Shown here piece after piece: positions 1-5,852 of a stretch of DNA of 6,493 bases; the first letter of the stretch is position 1, and each line of letters starts with the position of its first letter. Source of the stretch: Spirochaetaceae bacterium (GTDB lineage: Bacteria; Spirochaetota; Spirochaetia; SZUA-6; Fen-1364); assembly GCA_003154555.1 (NCBI GenBank), contig PMDT01000113.1:1-6493 (forward strand), given 5' to 3'. The translations under genes were made by a program, and so were the position numbers. The notes beneath the pieces are model-generated. The model made no database searches and was not told the origin of the DNA. It saw only the letters and a program-made list of their open reading frames with translations.

Positions 1-2
1 CG

Positions 3-773
3 CTCACCGGCAGCGGCCGGGTGCGGCTTGTCTATTCACCGAGCGAGCTTCTGGCAATGGCGGAGGGCGCACACCGCCCCGTGGTATTTCTCGCCATTGG
101 CTTCGAAACGACGATACCGGTCATCCTCTCCGCGCTGAAAGACGCCAGAGGCAGGGGCATTGGAAATCTTTTTCTCTACACCGCGTTCAAGACCGTTCCA
201 CCTGCATTGCGCTTCCTTCTCTCCAATCCCATGCACGGGATAGACGGATTCATCCTCCCGGGGCATGTCTCTACGATCATCGGCGCGCGTGCATATGGGC
301 TGCTGGAGCAGGAGGGCGGTCGGCCCGGGGTCATCACCGGCTTCGGGGGCCTGGACATGCTTATCGGTATCCTCATGCTCCTCCGCCAGATCGAACGACG
401 GGAATGCCGCGTGGAGAATGCCTACACGCGCGCGGTGCGAAAGGACGGCAACACACGCGCGCAAGAGATGATTGCCGAGGCGCTGGAGCCGCGCGACGAC
501 GTGTGGCGCGGCCTGGGGGCGATCGCGGGCGGGGGGCTCGCCCTGAGGCAGTCGCTTGCCGCCCATGACGCGGAAAAGGAATTCGGACTTCCTCCCGCCG
601 TGGACATCGAGCCGCCGGGATGCTTGTGCGCCCGGGTCATCGCGGGCATGAATGTGCCTCCCCAGTGTGCTCTGTTCGGAACACGCTGCACACCTGACGA
701 TCCCGTCGGCCCTTGCATGGTCTCTTCGGAGGGAACCTGCGCCGCCTACCTGCGCTACGGGGACGAGCGATGA
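3..773 (+). CDS. hypD: Hydrogenase maturation factor HypD, 5' end missing
   Basis: HypD is the cytoplasmic iron-sulfur scaffold that, with HypC, holds iron while its CN and CO ligands are assembled for the [NiFe]-hydrogenase active site. The reading frame is open to the left edge, so the GTG at 21 is an internal valine and not a start. About 256 residues are visible; HypD proteins are usually near 370, so roughly the first 110 are off the window, including the N-terminal cysteine motifs. Visible family signatures are IGFETT (about 96-113), DGFILPGHVSTIIGA (about 243-287) and the C-terminal cysteine-rich block from 621 on. That block has CLC, then CALFGTRCTP, PVGPCMVSSEGTCAAY, which in this family includes ligands of the [4Fe-4S] cluster. 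The stop overlaps the hypE start as ATGA, indicating translational coupling. Identification is firm from motif order. Confidence 0.96.
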   Translation, partial: LTGSGRVRLVYSPSELLAMAEGAHRPVVFLAIGFETTIPVILSALKDARGRGIGNLFLYTAFKTVPPALRFLLSNPMHGIDGFILPGHVSTIIGARAYGLLEQEGGRPGVITGFGGLDMLIGILMLLRQIERRECRVENAYTRAVRKDGNTRAQEMIAEALEPRDDVWRGLGAIAGGGLALRQSLAAHDAEKEFGLPPAVDIEPPGCLCARVIAGMNVPPQCALFGTRCTPDDPVGPCMVSSEGTCAAYLRYGDER

Positions 774-1780
774 GCGACAACCTGCGCGTGCGGCTCGAGC
801 ATGGAAGCGGCGGGGCGCTCTCCCGCGACCTGGTGGCGACCGTCATTCATCCTGTTCTCCGCACGGATGCCTACCCCGAGCTTCTTGACGCGAGCCCGAT
901 CGAGATCGGCTCGGACTTCCTCATGACGACGGACGGCTACGTCGTCGATCCTCCCTTTTTTCCCGGCGGAGACATCGGCCGACTCTCCGTGCTGGGCACC
1001 TGCAATGACCTCGCGGTCAGCGGCGCGAAGCCCGTGTGCGTTTCGCTGGCACTCGTGATCGAGGAGGGCTTCCTGGTGGACGATCTCCGCCGCGCGCTCG
1101 TTTCCGCCGCTGCGGCCGCCCACGAGGCGAACGCGCGGATCGTCACCGGCGACACGAAGGTGGTGCCGCGCGGGAAAGGGGGGGGGCTGTTCGTCACCAC
1201 GGCGGGTGTGGGCAGGCGTGTCTTTCCCCACGTTTTATCACCCGCGCGCATTCGGGAAACGGACAGCGTCATTGTCTCTGCGCCCATCGGCGCGCACGGT
1301 CTCACCATTCTTGCGGCCCGGGAAAAGCTTCCCGTCGGAAACACGCTCCGCTCGGACATGGCGTTTCTCTACCCTCCCGTGAGCCGGCTCTTTCACCTCG
1401 CCGAAGGCCTTCGCTTCATGCGCGATGCGACCCGAGGCGGTGTCGCGTCGGTCCTGAACGAAGCGGCGGCCGGCGCGGCCTGGGGAATCGAGGTGGAAGA
1501 CGCGGCATTCCCCGTCGCCGAGGACGTGCGCGGCGTGGCAGACCTGCTCGGGCTCAACCCGATGGAGATCGCCAACGAAGGCGTCTTCGTCGCGTTCGTG
1601 GATGGGCGCATGGAAGATGAGACGCTCCGCGCGCTCCACGCACATCCGCTGGGCAAGTCGGCGCGGTGCGTCGGTCACGTCTCAAGCGCGTATCCGGGAA
1701 AAGTCATGCTGACGACCCGTGTCGGCGGCAGGCGTCTCGTGGATTTTCCGCGCGGGCTTCAGCTTCCCCGCATCTGCTGA
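770..1780 (+). CDS. hypE: Hydrogenase maturation factor HypE (carbamoyl dehydratase)
   Basis: HypE belongs to the PurM/AIR-synthase ATP-binding superfamily. It accepts a carbamoyl group from HypF on its C-terminal cysteine, dehydrates it with ATP to a thiocyanate, and passes cyanide to iron on HypC-HypD. The 336-residue product is of normal length. It shows EHGSGG (10-15), GGDIG (66-70), GTCNDLAVSGAKP (76-88), TGDTKVVPRGKGGG (126-139), RDATRGG (218-224), NPMEIANEG (263-271) and the diagnostic C-terminal PRIC ending in the substrate-bearing Cys336. The ATG at 770 is preferred because GGGGA (759-763) lies six bases upstream, it overlaps the hypD stop, and it begins right before the conserved HGSGG region; an in-frame ATG at 713 would add residues absent from the family. 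Oddities are a G9 run at 1178-1186 and GAHG (174-177) where relatives have GDHG. It ends convergent with apt, 13 bases away. Confidence 0.97.
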   Translation: MSDNLRVRLEHGSGGALSRDLVATVIHPVLRTDAYPELLDASPIEIGSDFLMTTDGYVVDPPFFPGGDIGRLSVLGTCNDLAVSGAKPVCVSLALVIEEGFLVDDLRRALVSAAAAAHEANARIVTGDTKVVPRGKGGGLFVTTAGVGRRVFPHVLSPARIRETDSVIVSAPIGAHGLTILAAREKLPVGNTLRSDMAFLYPPVSRLFHLAEGLRFMRDATRGGVASVLNEAAAGAAWGIEVEDAAFPVAEDVRGVADLLGLNPMEIANEGVFVAFVDGRMEDETLRALHAHPLGKSARCVGHVSSAYPGKVMLTTRVGGRRLVDFPRGLQLPRIC

Positions 1781-1793
1781 ACGGAGAGGGAAC

Positions 1794-2336
1794 TTACTCC
1801 ACGCACTCCGCGGAGTACTGGACGAGAGTCCGCACGTTGAAACCGGTGAGGGCCCGGTCATAGTGCAGAAAGGGAAGACCGACGACGCCGAATATGCCCG
1901 TCACCTTCGCTCCTCCGAGGGCCAGGAGCTGGGCGGCGGCAGCGAGGGTGCCGCCCGTTGCTATGAGGTCGTCAATAAGGAGGATTTTCTGACCGGCATG
2001 GACGTCACTTCGATGGACTTCGAGGATGTCCTCGCCGTATTCCAGCGTAAAGCTGATGCGGTAGGTTTCACCGGGAAGTTTTCCCTTCTTTCTGAGCAGG
2101 ATCAGAGGGAGCTTCCGACGGAGGGCAAAAGGCGCCGAGAAGAGAAAACCGCGTGATTCGATGGCCGCCACGGCATCAAGCTCCGTGCCGGCATACAGCT
2201 CTTCCATCTTATCGATGCAGTACGCGAAAGCACTCGGATTCACCAGGATACCCGTGATGTCATAAAAAAGAACGCCCGGTTTTGGAAATCCGGGAACCTT
2301 GCGGATTGCATTCTCGATGATCTCATGTGCGGCCAT
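1794..2336 (-). CDS. apt: Adenine phosphoribosyltransferase
   Basis: This cytoplasmic purine-salvage enzyme makes AMP from adenine and PRPP. The 180-residue length is typical. Family marks in order are PGFPKPGVLFYDIT (15-28), AAIESRGFLF (57-66), LRKKGKLPGET (81-91) and the PRPP-binding loop ILLIDDLIATGGT (118-130), whose paired aspartates and glycines are intact. The ATG at 2336 has a strong AGGAGG at 2343-2348, six bases upstream. That site lies inside the 3' end of the flavodoxin-like gene, whose last 14 bases overlap this start, so the two genes form one operon. The 3' end abuts hypE tail to tail, and I see no T-tailed terminator hairpin between them. Confidence 0.97.
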   Translation of the reverse strand: MAAHEIIENAIRKVPGFPKPGVLFYDITGILVNPSAFAYCIDKMEELYAGTELDAVAAIESRGFLFSAPFALRRKLPLILLRKKGKLPGETYRISFTLEYGEDILEVHRSDVHAGQKILLIDDLIATGGTLAAAAQLLALGGAKVTGIFGVVGLPFLHYDRALTGFNVRTLVQYSAECVE

Positions 2337-2766
2337 TCCGCACCTCCTGGTGAAAGCCTATCAGCTTCCTGGCCCACTGTGTGATGATTGCCGGCGTTTC
2401 CTGCGTCTGCCCATTGAAGAGCGGATCCTCATCGATCTCCGCAATCTCCGTGTCTTTCAAAGATTTGCGCAAACGCGCGGTCGCCTTCTCCGGCCCGAAT
2501 GAGAAAAACCCGGCCGTTTTGCCGGCAAGCGTAACTCCTTTGAAAACACGAAGGAAATCGGCAAAGTCGGCAGGCATATCTTCAGCGCCCGTCCTGCCGG
2601 CGCCGAAAACCACCACGTCGGAGCCGTTGATATCGGCAATAGTAGCTTCGGCTGCCTTGAGCGCGGTCGCGCGAGAGCTGTCGCTCTCCAGGGCGCGCGC
2701 AACGCTGCTGACGACAGCTTTATTTTCGACAGTATCCGGAGCCCAAAGTATGAGCACCCTGTACAT
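2323..2766 (-). CDS. Small flavodoxin-like protein, function unknown
   Basis: The 147-residue product looks like a single-domain alpha/beta protein of flavodoxin type. It begins with a hydrophobic strand (MYRVLILWAP, 1-10), has a second strand SDVVVFGAGRTG (49-60), and a third LAGKTAGFFSFG (80-91) resembling the 'gK.v..f.s.G' strand and turn of flavodoxin-domain proteins. The usual phosphate loop after strand 1 (S/T-x-T-G-x-T) is absent: the sequence there is APDTVENKAV, so tight FMN binding is doubtful. No signal peptide or membrane segment is seen. The ATG at 2766 is chosen because AGGAG (2773-2777) sits six bases before it; a GTG at 2781 lies at or upstream of the predicted transcript start. 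It is cotranscribed with apt. The fold assignment is moderate, and no reaction or partner can be named. Confidence 0.6.
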   Translation of the reverse strand: MYRVLILWAPDTVENKAVVSSVARALESDSSRATALKAAEATIADINGSDVVVFGAGRTGAEDMPADFADFLRVFKGVTLAGKTAGFFSFGPEKATARLRKSLKDTEIAEIDEDPLFNGQTQETPAIITQWARKLIGFHQEVRNGRT

Positions 2767-2772
2767 TCCTAA

Positions 2773-2777
2773 CTCCT
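2773..2777 (-). promoter_or_regulatory. Shine-Dalgarno AGGAG fixing the start of the flavodoxin-like gene
   Basis: On the minus strand AGGAG lies six bases before the ATG at 2766. It selects this ATG over the in-frame GTG at 2781, which has no comparable site in front of it. Confidence 0.75.
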
Positions 2778-2784
2778 GCACAGA

Positions 2785-2813
2785 AGTCTAATAACGTGCA
2801 TATGCCTTGTCAA
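2785..2813 (-). promoter_or_regulatory. Sigma-70 type promoter of the flavodoxin-like gene and apt
   Basis: On the minus strand a perfect -35 box TTGACA (2808-2813) is followed by a 17-base spacer and TAGACT (2785-2790), which matches TATAAT at four of six positions. Transcription would start near 2778-2779, leaving a leader of about 12 bases that contains little beyond the Shine-Dalgarno site. The -35 box begins only about five bases after the T-run of the upstream terminator-like hairpin, so the two transcription units are tightly packed. Confidence 0.65.
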
Positions 2814-2817
2814 ATTG

Positions 2818-2864
2818 AAAAATCGGCGAAACGGCCCCCCGCTTTATGGGCTCCCGCCGTTTCG
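2818..2864 (-). terminator. Terminator-like hairpin after tsaD
   Basis: CGAAACGGC (2827-2835) and GCCGTTTCG (2856-2864) form a perfect nine-base-pair stem around a 20-base loop. Read on the minus strand, the direction of tsaD, the stem is followed by CCGA and then five T (2822-2818). The four bases between stem and T-run and the large loop make it weaker than a classical intrinsic terminator. It lies about 100 bases downstream of the tsaD stop and just before the next promoter, where a terminator is expected. Confidence 0.5.
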
Positions 2865-2930
2865 GCCCTTCGGGCCTCCAACGGCTGCCGCCCTGCGCAC
2901 GCCTTCGGCGTGCTACGGGCTCGCTCCCGT
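2856..2930. repeat. Cluster of GC-rich stem-loops between tsaD and the flavodoxin-like gene
   Basis: Three further perfect inverted repeats lie side by side. GGCCC-TTC-GGGCC (2864-2876) is a five-pair stem and can be extended by GCCGTT (2856-2861) pairing with AACGGC (2880-2885). GCACGCC-TTC-GGCGTGC (2897-2913) is a seven-pair stem. ACGGG-CTCGCT-CCCGT (2915-2930) is a five-pair stem. Two share the same three-base loop flanked by CC and GG. The rest of the gap to tsaD (2931-2965) contains CTCGCTCGCCCTCGCC and two copies of CTTCCCTG. No gene is credible here. The composition resembles REP-like intergenic elements, but repeat copy number cannot be judged from one window. Confidence 0.5.
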
Positions 2931-2965
2931 GCTTCCCTGCACTCGCTCGCCCTCGCCTTCCCTGG

Positions 2966-3979
2966 CTACGGATACGTCCTTTTGAACATGGGCACGCGCG
3001 CTTCGGCGTTCAGCGAAAAGTCGGCAACGTTCCCTTCGAGGTAAGCTCTATAGCCCCAGCCGGCGACCATTGCGGCGTTGTCCGTGCACAGTCTGAGCGA
3101 AGGAAAAATGACCTCGACCTCCTTCTCGGAGGCCATGCGTGCGCGCAGGTAGCTGTTGGCCGCAACACCTCCACCGGCCACGATGCGCCGCAAGCCGTTG
3201 TCCGCGGCAGCGGCAAGCGTCCTGTCGACAAGGGTGTCGATTGCGGCCTTTTGAAACGATGCGGCAATGTTGGCGATACTCTTCTCGGCTTTCCCGTTCC
3301 AGAATGAGTCGCTCTGGTGGATGACAGCCGTCTTCAGCCCAGAATACGAAACGTCGTAGCGCGCATCGCCTTTGTGCAGCGACGAGCGGGGGAATCTATA
3401 GGCAAGCGCGTCGCCGCTTGCCGAGAGCTTGTCGATGGCAACGCCGCCGGGGAAGCCGATGTCGTAGAATTTCGCGACCTTGTCGAAAGCCTCCCCCACG
3501 GCGTCGTCGATCGTCGTGCCGAGGACCTGGATCCTGTCATGCCTCTCGACGACAGCGATGATCGTGTGCCCCCCTGAGACCAGCAGCCCCAGGTACGGGT
3601 AGGCGATGTCCCGTTCGAGATGGGGGGCATAGAGGTGGGCGAGGATGTGATCGACGCCGACCAGCGGCTTTCCCAGTCCCCAGGAAAGACCCTTCGCGAA
3701 TGAAAGACCCACCAGCAGCGAGCCGATCAGACCCGGGCGATAGGTGACGGCAATGGCCTCGATATCGGCCATGGTCGTTGCCGCTTTTGCGAGCGCCTCC
3801 TGGACGACCGCGCCGATCCATTCGATATGCTTCCGCGAAGCGATTTCGGGGACGACGCCATAGTATGGCTTGTGAAAATCGATCTGGCTGAGGATCACAT
3901 TGCTGTGGATACGCCGCCCGTCCTCCACGACCGCGGCCGAACATTCGTCGCACGAGCTTTCGATCCCGAGAATCTTCAC
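2966..3979 (-). CDS. tsaD: tRNA threonylcarbamoyladenosine synthase subunit TsaD (Gcp/Kae1/YgjD)
   Basis: TsaD is the catalytic subunit of the complex with TsaB and TsaE that transfers threonylcarbamoyl from TC-AMP to A37 of ANN-decoding tRNAs, giving t6A in the cytoplasm. Neither TsaB nor TsaE is in the window. The 337-residue product has normal length and family motifs: GIESSCDE (5-12), the metal-binding HILAH (H111, H115), SGGHT (135-139), TTIDDAVGEAFDKVAK (155-170), SYSGLKTA (211-218), AGGGVAANSYLR (268-279) and CTDNAAM (298-304) with the metal-ligand Asp300. The GTG start at 3979 places KILGIES at the N terminus as in relatives. AAGGA (3990-3994) lies ten bases upstream, and the start overlaps the preceding stop as GTGA. 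The open frame continues upstream to 4492, but only as an out-of-frame shadow of the yibQ-like gene. Arg81 replaces the usual glycine of GPGL. Confidence 0.97.
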   Translation of the reverse strand: MKILGIESSCDECSAAVVEDGRRIHSNVILSQIDFHKPYYGVVPEIASRKHIEWIGAVVQEALAKAATTMADIEAIAVTYRPGLIGSLLVGLSFAKGLSWGLGKPLVGVDHILAHLYAPHLERDIAYPYLGLLVSGGHTIIAVVERHDRIQVLGTTIDDAVGEAFDKVAKFYDIGFPGGVAIDKLSASGDALAYRFPRSSLHKGDARYDVSYSGLKTAVIHQSDSFWNGKAEKSIANIAASFQKAAIDTLVDRTLAAAADNGLRRIVAGGGVAANSYLRARMASEKEVEVIFPSLRLCTDNAAMVAGWGYRAYLEGNVADFSLNAEARVPMFKRTYP

Positions 3980-4923
3980 GGAGAGGGGTTCCTTTCGCGC
4001 TCTTCGATCACGTCCGTCAGGCGCGCAAATCGCGCGCCTTGTGCCGCCGCGTCCGCGGCGCCGGCGCGCAGTATATCGATGACGCCCCTGTTCTGTACAT
4101 GCCCGATAAGCACGGCGGTGCCGCGCGTATGCGCCTCGCTCACGCCCTTCTCGAATGCCGCCGCGATCTCCGCATCCGTCGTGATATCGTCGATGAACAC
4201 GTCCCGCTGCGTCCCGCGCACGCCCCGCTCCCGCGCGATCTGCGCGCCGACCGTTTCGGCTGTCGTCCTGCTGTCGATGAAGAGCAGGCCATGGCGCTTG
4301 AGGTAGCCGATGACATCGCCCATGAGCGCGGGATCGGCGGTCGCCTTCGAGCCCATGTGGTTGTTCATCCCCATTGCGCCGGGGACAGAGGCAAAGGCGG
4401 CGTCGAGAAGCTGGATTGTGCGCGCCGTGCTTTCCCCCGTATACAGGGCGCCCGGCCCGGGGTTCTCCCCGCCCGTTGGCTCCATCGGGCAATGCAGGAT
4501 GAGCTCCTTGCCCGCAGCGAGTATCCTTCTGGCCGACTCCGTGCTGTGCGGAAGATTGGGCAGGACCGATATGGTGAGGGGCACGGGCAGGTCGAGAAAT
4601 GCCTGCAATTCGCTGAGGCTGTAGCCTGCGTCATCGATGATGACCGAAAGAAGGCCGGCTTTTTCCGGCTGGGGATGTTCGGGCGGCACCGGGGATTCCG
4701 TGGCCCGGGGGTTTGCCGTTGTCTCGGTTTGCGGGATGCGCCGCTCCTGGCTTTCCCTTGTCACGGTCGACTGCCCCTGGCCGGACACAGGCACCCCCCC
4801 GGGGGGCTTCCGCGTGGGCGGGCATCCGGCAAGGAAGGCGACGGAAGCTGCAACCATCACGAATGCAAACAGGGCGGCAAAGCGCGCAAGGGGGAGTCGG
4901 CGGACAGGAGCGCGGCGGGCCAT
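3976..4923 (-). CDS. Divergent polysaccharide deacetylase (YibQ/DUF610 family), probable lipoprotein
   Basis: The 315-residue protein has a basic N terminus, a hydrophobic stretch (15-33) and a lipobox LAGC at 31-34, so it is probably lipidated at Cys34 and lies outside the inner membrane. A Pro/Thr/Glu-rich linker (35-88) follows. The divergent NodB-like domain (about 91-308) has VIIDDAGYS (94-102), ISVLPNLPHS (118-127), LHCPMEP (143-149), MGMNNHMGSKAT (184-195), FIDSRTT (215-221) and VFIDD (242-246). These match the DDxGY, PMEP, NNHMGS and DSRT signatures of YibQ proteins; the usual IGHP near the end is IGHV (273-276). Cell-wall or polysaccharide remodelling is inferred from the fold, and the substrate is unknown. 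The ATG at 4923 lies 16 bases after the sigma-factor stop with no clear Shine-Dalgarno site, suggesting coupling. It overlaps tsaD by four bases. A C6G7 run at 4794-4806 sits just after the lipobox. Confidence 0.88.
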   Translation of the reverse strand: MARRAPVRRLPLARFAALFAFVMVAASVAFLAGCPPTRKPPGGVPVSGQGQSTVTRESQERRIPQTETTANPRATESPVPPEHPQPEKAGLLSVIIDDAGYSLSELQAFLDLPVPLTISVLPNLPHSTESARRILAAGKELILHCPMEPTGGENPGPGALYTGESTARTIQLLDAAFASVPGAMGMNNHMGSKATADPALMGDVIGYLKRHGLLFIDSRTTAETVGAQIARERGVRGTQRDVFIDDITTDAEIAAAFEKGVSEAHTRGTAVLIGHVQNRGVIDILRAGAADAAAQGARFARLTDVIEERERNPSP

Positions 4924-4939
4924 GAGCTATACCGCAGTC

Positions 4940-5785
4940 TCAGTTGTAGACATACTCCTTCAGCTCATCGGAGAACCCTTTGAGTTTCTTGAGAGCGCGC
5001 AGCTCTATCTGCCGCACTGTCTCGGGCGAAATGCCCAGTTCGTCACCGATTTTCTTAAGGGTGTAGCGCTTCCCGCTGACGAAAGAGAATCTGTACAGTA
5101 ATATCTGGCGCTCCTTTTCCTGCAGCGCGTTGAGAAAACGAAGCGTGTCCTCCTGGAGGGTCTTTTTCATGAGATCCTTGCTGGGCTCGAATGCGGAATC
5201 CTCCACGACATCGTGCAGGCTCCCCGAGTCGGAGGAGAGGGTCGCGTCGAGGGAAGCGACCGAACTGGAAGAATTGATGATGGAAGAAACCTCCTCTTCC
5301 TGGAGGCCGATCTCGTCGGCGATCTCCTGGAGCGAGGGTTCACGCATCAGGACCTGCGACAGATTGTTGTATATCTTGTTGATCTTGCGCAGCTTTTCTT
5401 CCTGCCGATGCGGCAGCCTGATCACGCGCTTCTTATTCGAAAGCGACCGGACGATCGCCTGCTTGATCCACCATGACGCATACGTGCTGAAGCGCACCTG
5501 CTTCCTGTAGTCATATTTGGAGACTGCCTTCATAAGTCCAAGGTTTCCTTCCTGGATCAGGTCGAGTATCGTCACCTCGGGCGTCAGGTAGTTCTTCGCG
5601 ATACGCACGACAAGCCGAAGATTCGACTCGATGAGCCGGGTACGGGCTGCCTCGTCTCCGGCCTGGATCCTGCGGGAAAGCTCGAGCTCCTCCTCGAATG
5701 TCAGGAGCCTGGCCTTCTTGATCTGGTCAAAGTAGGATTTGAGGTTATCGTCAGTTGAAGTCGATATCTCTCTTTTCCTGCTCAT
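4940..5785 (-). CDS. rpoS: RpoS-like sigma-70 family sigma factor (group 2)
   Basis: This RNA polymerase sigma factor has 281 residues, with regions 1.2, 2, 3 and 4 and no region 1.1 or long non-conserved insert, as in alternative group 2 factors. Region 1.2 is DNLKSYFDQIKKARLLTFEEE (about 13-33). Region 2 includes ESNLRLVVRIAKNY (53-66), LDLIQEGNLGLMKAV (74-88) and FSTYASWWIKQAI (99-111) with RVIRLPHR (120-127). Region 3 covers about 128-200. Region 4 is ALQEKERQILLYRF (220-233), and the -35-reading helix-turn-helix is TLKKIGDELGISPETVRQIE (242-261). The ATG at 5785 is chosen because an in-frame GTG at 5824 lies inside the predicted sigma-54 promoter. The Shine-Dalgarno match is weak (GGGA, 5793-5796). 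It follows flgI-flgJ and precedes the yibQ-like gene. The RpoS name rests on recalled synteny with the Borrelia rpoS locus; a RpoD-type paralog with another role is possible. Confidence 0.9.
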   Translation of the reverse strand: MSRKREISTSTDDNLKSYFDQIKKARLLTFEEELELSRRIQAGDEAARTRLIESNLRLVVRIAKNYLTPEVTILDLIQEGNLGLMKAVSKYDYRKQVRFSTYASWWIKQAIVRSLSNKKRVIRLPHRQEEKLRKINKIYNNLSQVLMREPSLQEIADEIGLQEEEVSSIINSSSSVASLDATLSSDSGSLHDVVEDSAFEPSKDLMKKTLQEDTLRFLNALQEKERQILLYRFSFVSGKRYTLKKIGDELGISPETVRQIELRALKKLKGFSDELKEYVYN

Positions 5786-5805
5786 CGCACTGTCCCGACT
5801 AATAG

Positions 5806-5823
5806 AAAGCAAGATCCATGCCA
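5806..5823 (-). promoter_or_regulatory. Sigma-54 (RpoN) -24/-12 promoter of the sigma-factor gene
   Basis: On the minus strand the sequence TGGCATG-GATC-TTGCT matches the sigma-54 consensus TGGCACG-N4-TTGCW at every position except C to T at the sixth base, a change common in natural sites. The GG at 5822-5821 and the GC at 5810-5809 are exactly ten bases apart, and a T-run follows. Transcription would start at about 5797, twelve bases before the ATG at 5785. This is a motif call from reading alone. Its position directly in front of an RpoS-like gene raises confidence. Confidence 0.8.
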
Positions 5824-5852
5824 CTTGATGAATGGCGTGAATCGAACCTAAT

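Noticed and set aside
713..769. Earlier in-frame ATG at 713 for hypE
   Set aside because: It would overlap hypD's conserved cysteine end by about 60 bases, adds residues foreign to HypE, and lacks the GGGGA site found before 770.
36..1678. Long open frames antisense to hypD and hypE
   Set aside because: They show no family motifs and are explained by third-position GC bias of the real genes on the other strand.
1805..1816. Perfect palindrome ACTCCGCGGAGT at the end of apt as a bidirectional terminator
   Set aside because: It has no loop and no T-run on either strand, and it lies inside the apt coding region.
1719..2156. Open frame on the plus strand across the hypE end and apt
   Set aside because: It is antisense to well-conserved apt and in another frame from hypE, with no recognisable domain.
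2767..2781. GTG at 2781 as the start of the flavodoxin-like gene
   Set aside because: It is at or before the predicted transcript start, and AGGAG is correctly spaced for the ATG at 2766.
2796..3044. Small plus-strand open frame through the hairpin region
   Set aside because: It has no ribosome binding site, codes over stem-loops, and runs into the 3' end of tsaD on the other strand.
3980..4492. Long N-terminal extension of the tsaD reading frame
   Set aside because: It is Arg/Gly-rich nonsense in another frame of the yibQ-like gene; TsaD begins with KILGIES right after the GTG at 3979.
3827..4983. Long plus-strand open frames opposite tsaD and the yibQ-like gene
   Set aside because: These have Arg/Cys/His-rich composition typical of shadow frames in GC-rich DNA and no motif; the minus-strand genes are clear.
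5786..5824. In-frame GTG at 5824 as the sigma-factor start, adding 13 residues
   Set aside because: It lies within the predicted sigma-54 promoter, has no good Shine-Dalgarno site, and adds a non-family-like hydrophobic leader; the ATG at 5785 gives the expected N terminus.
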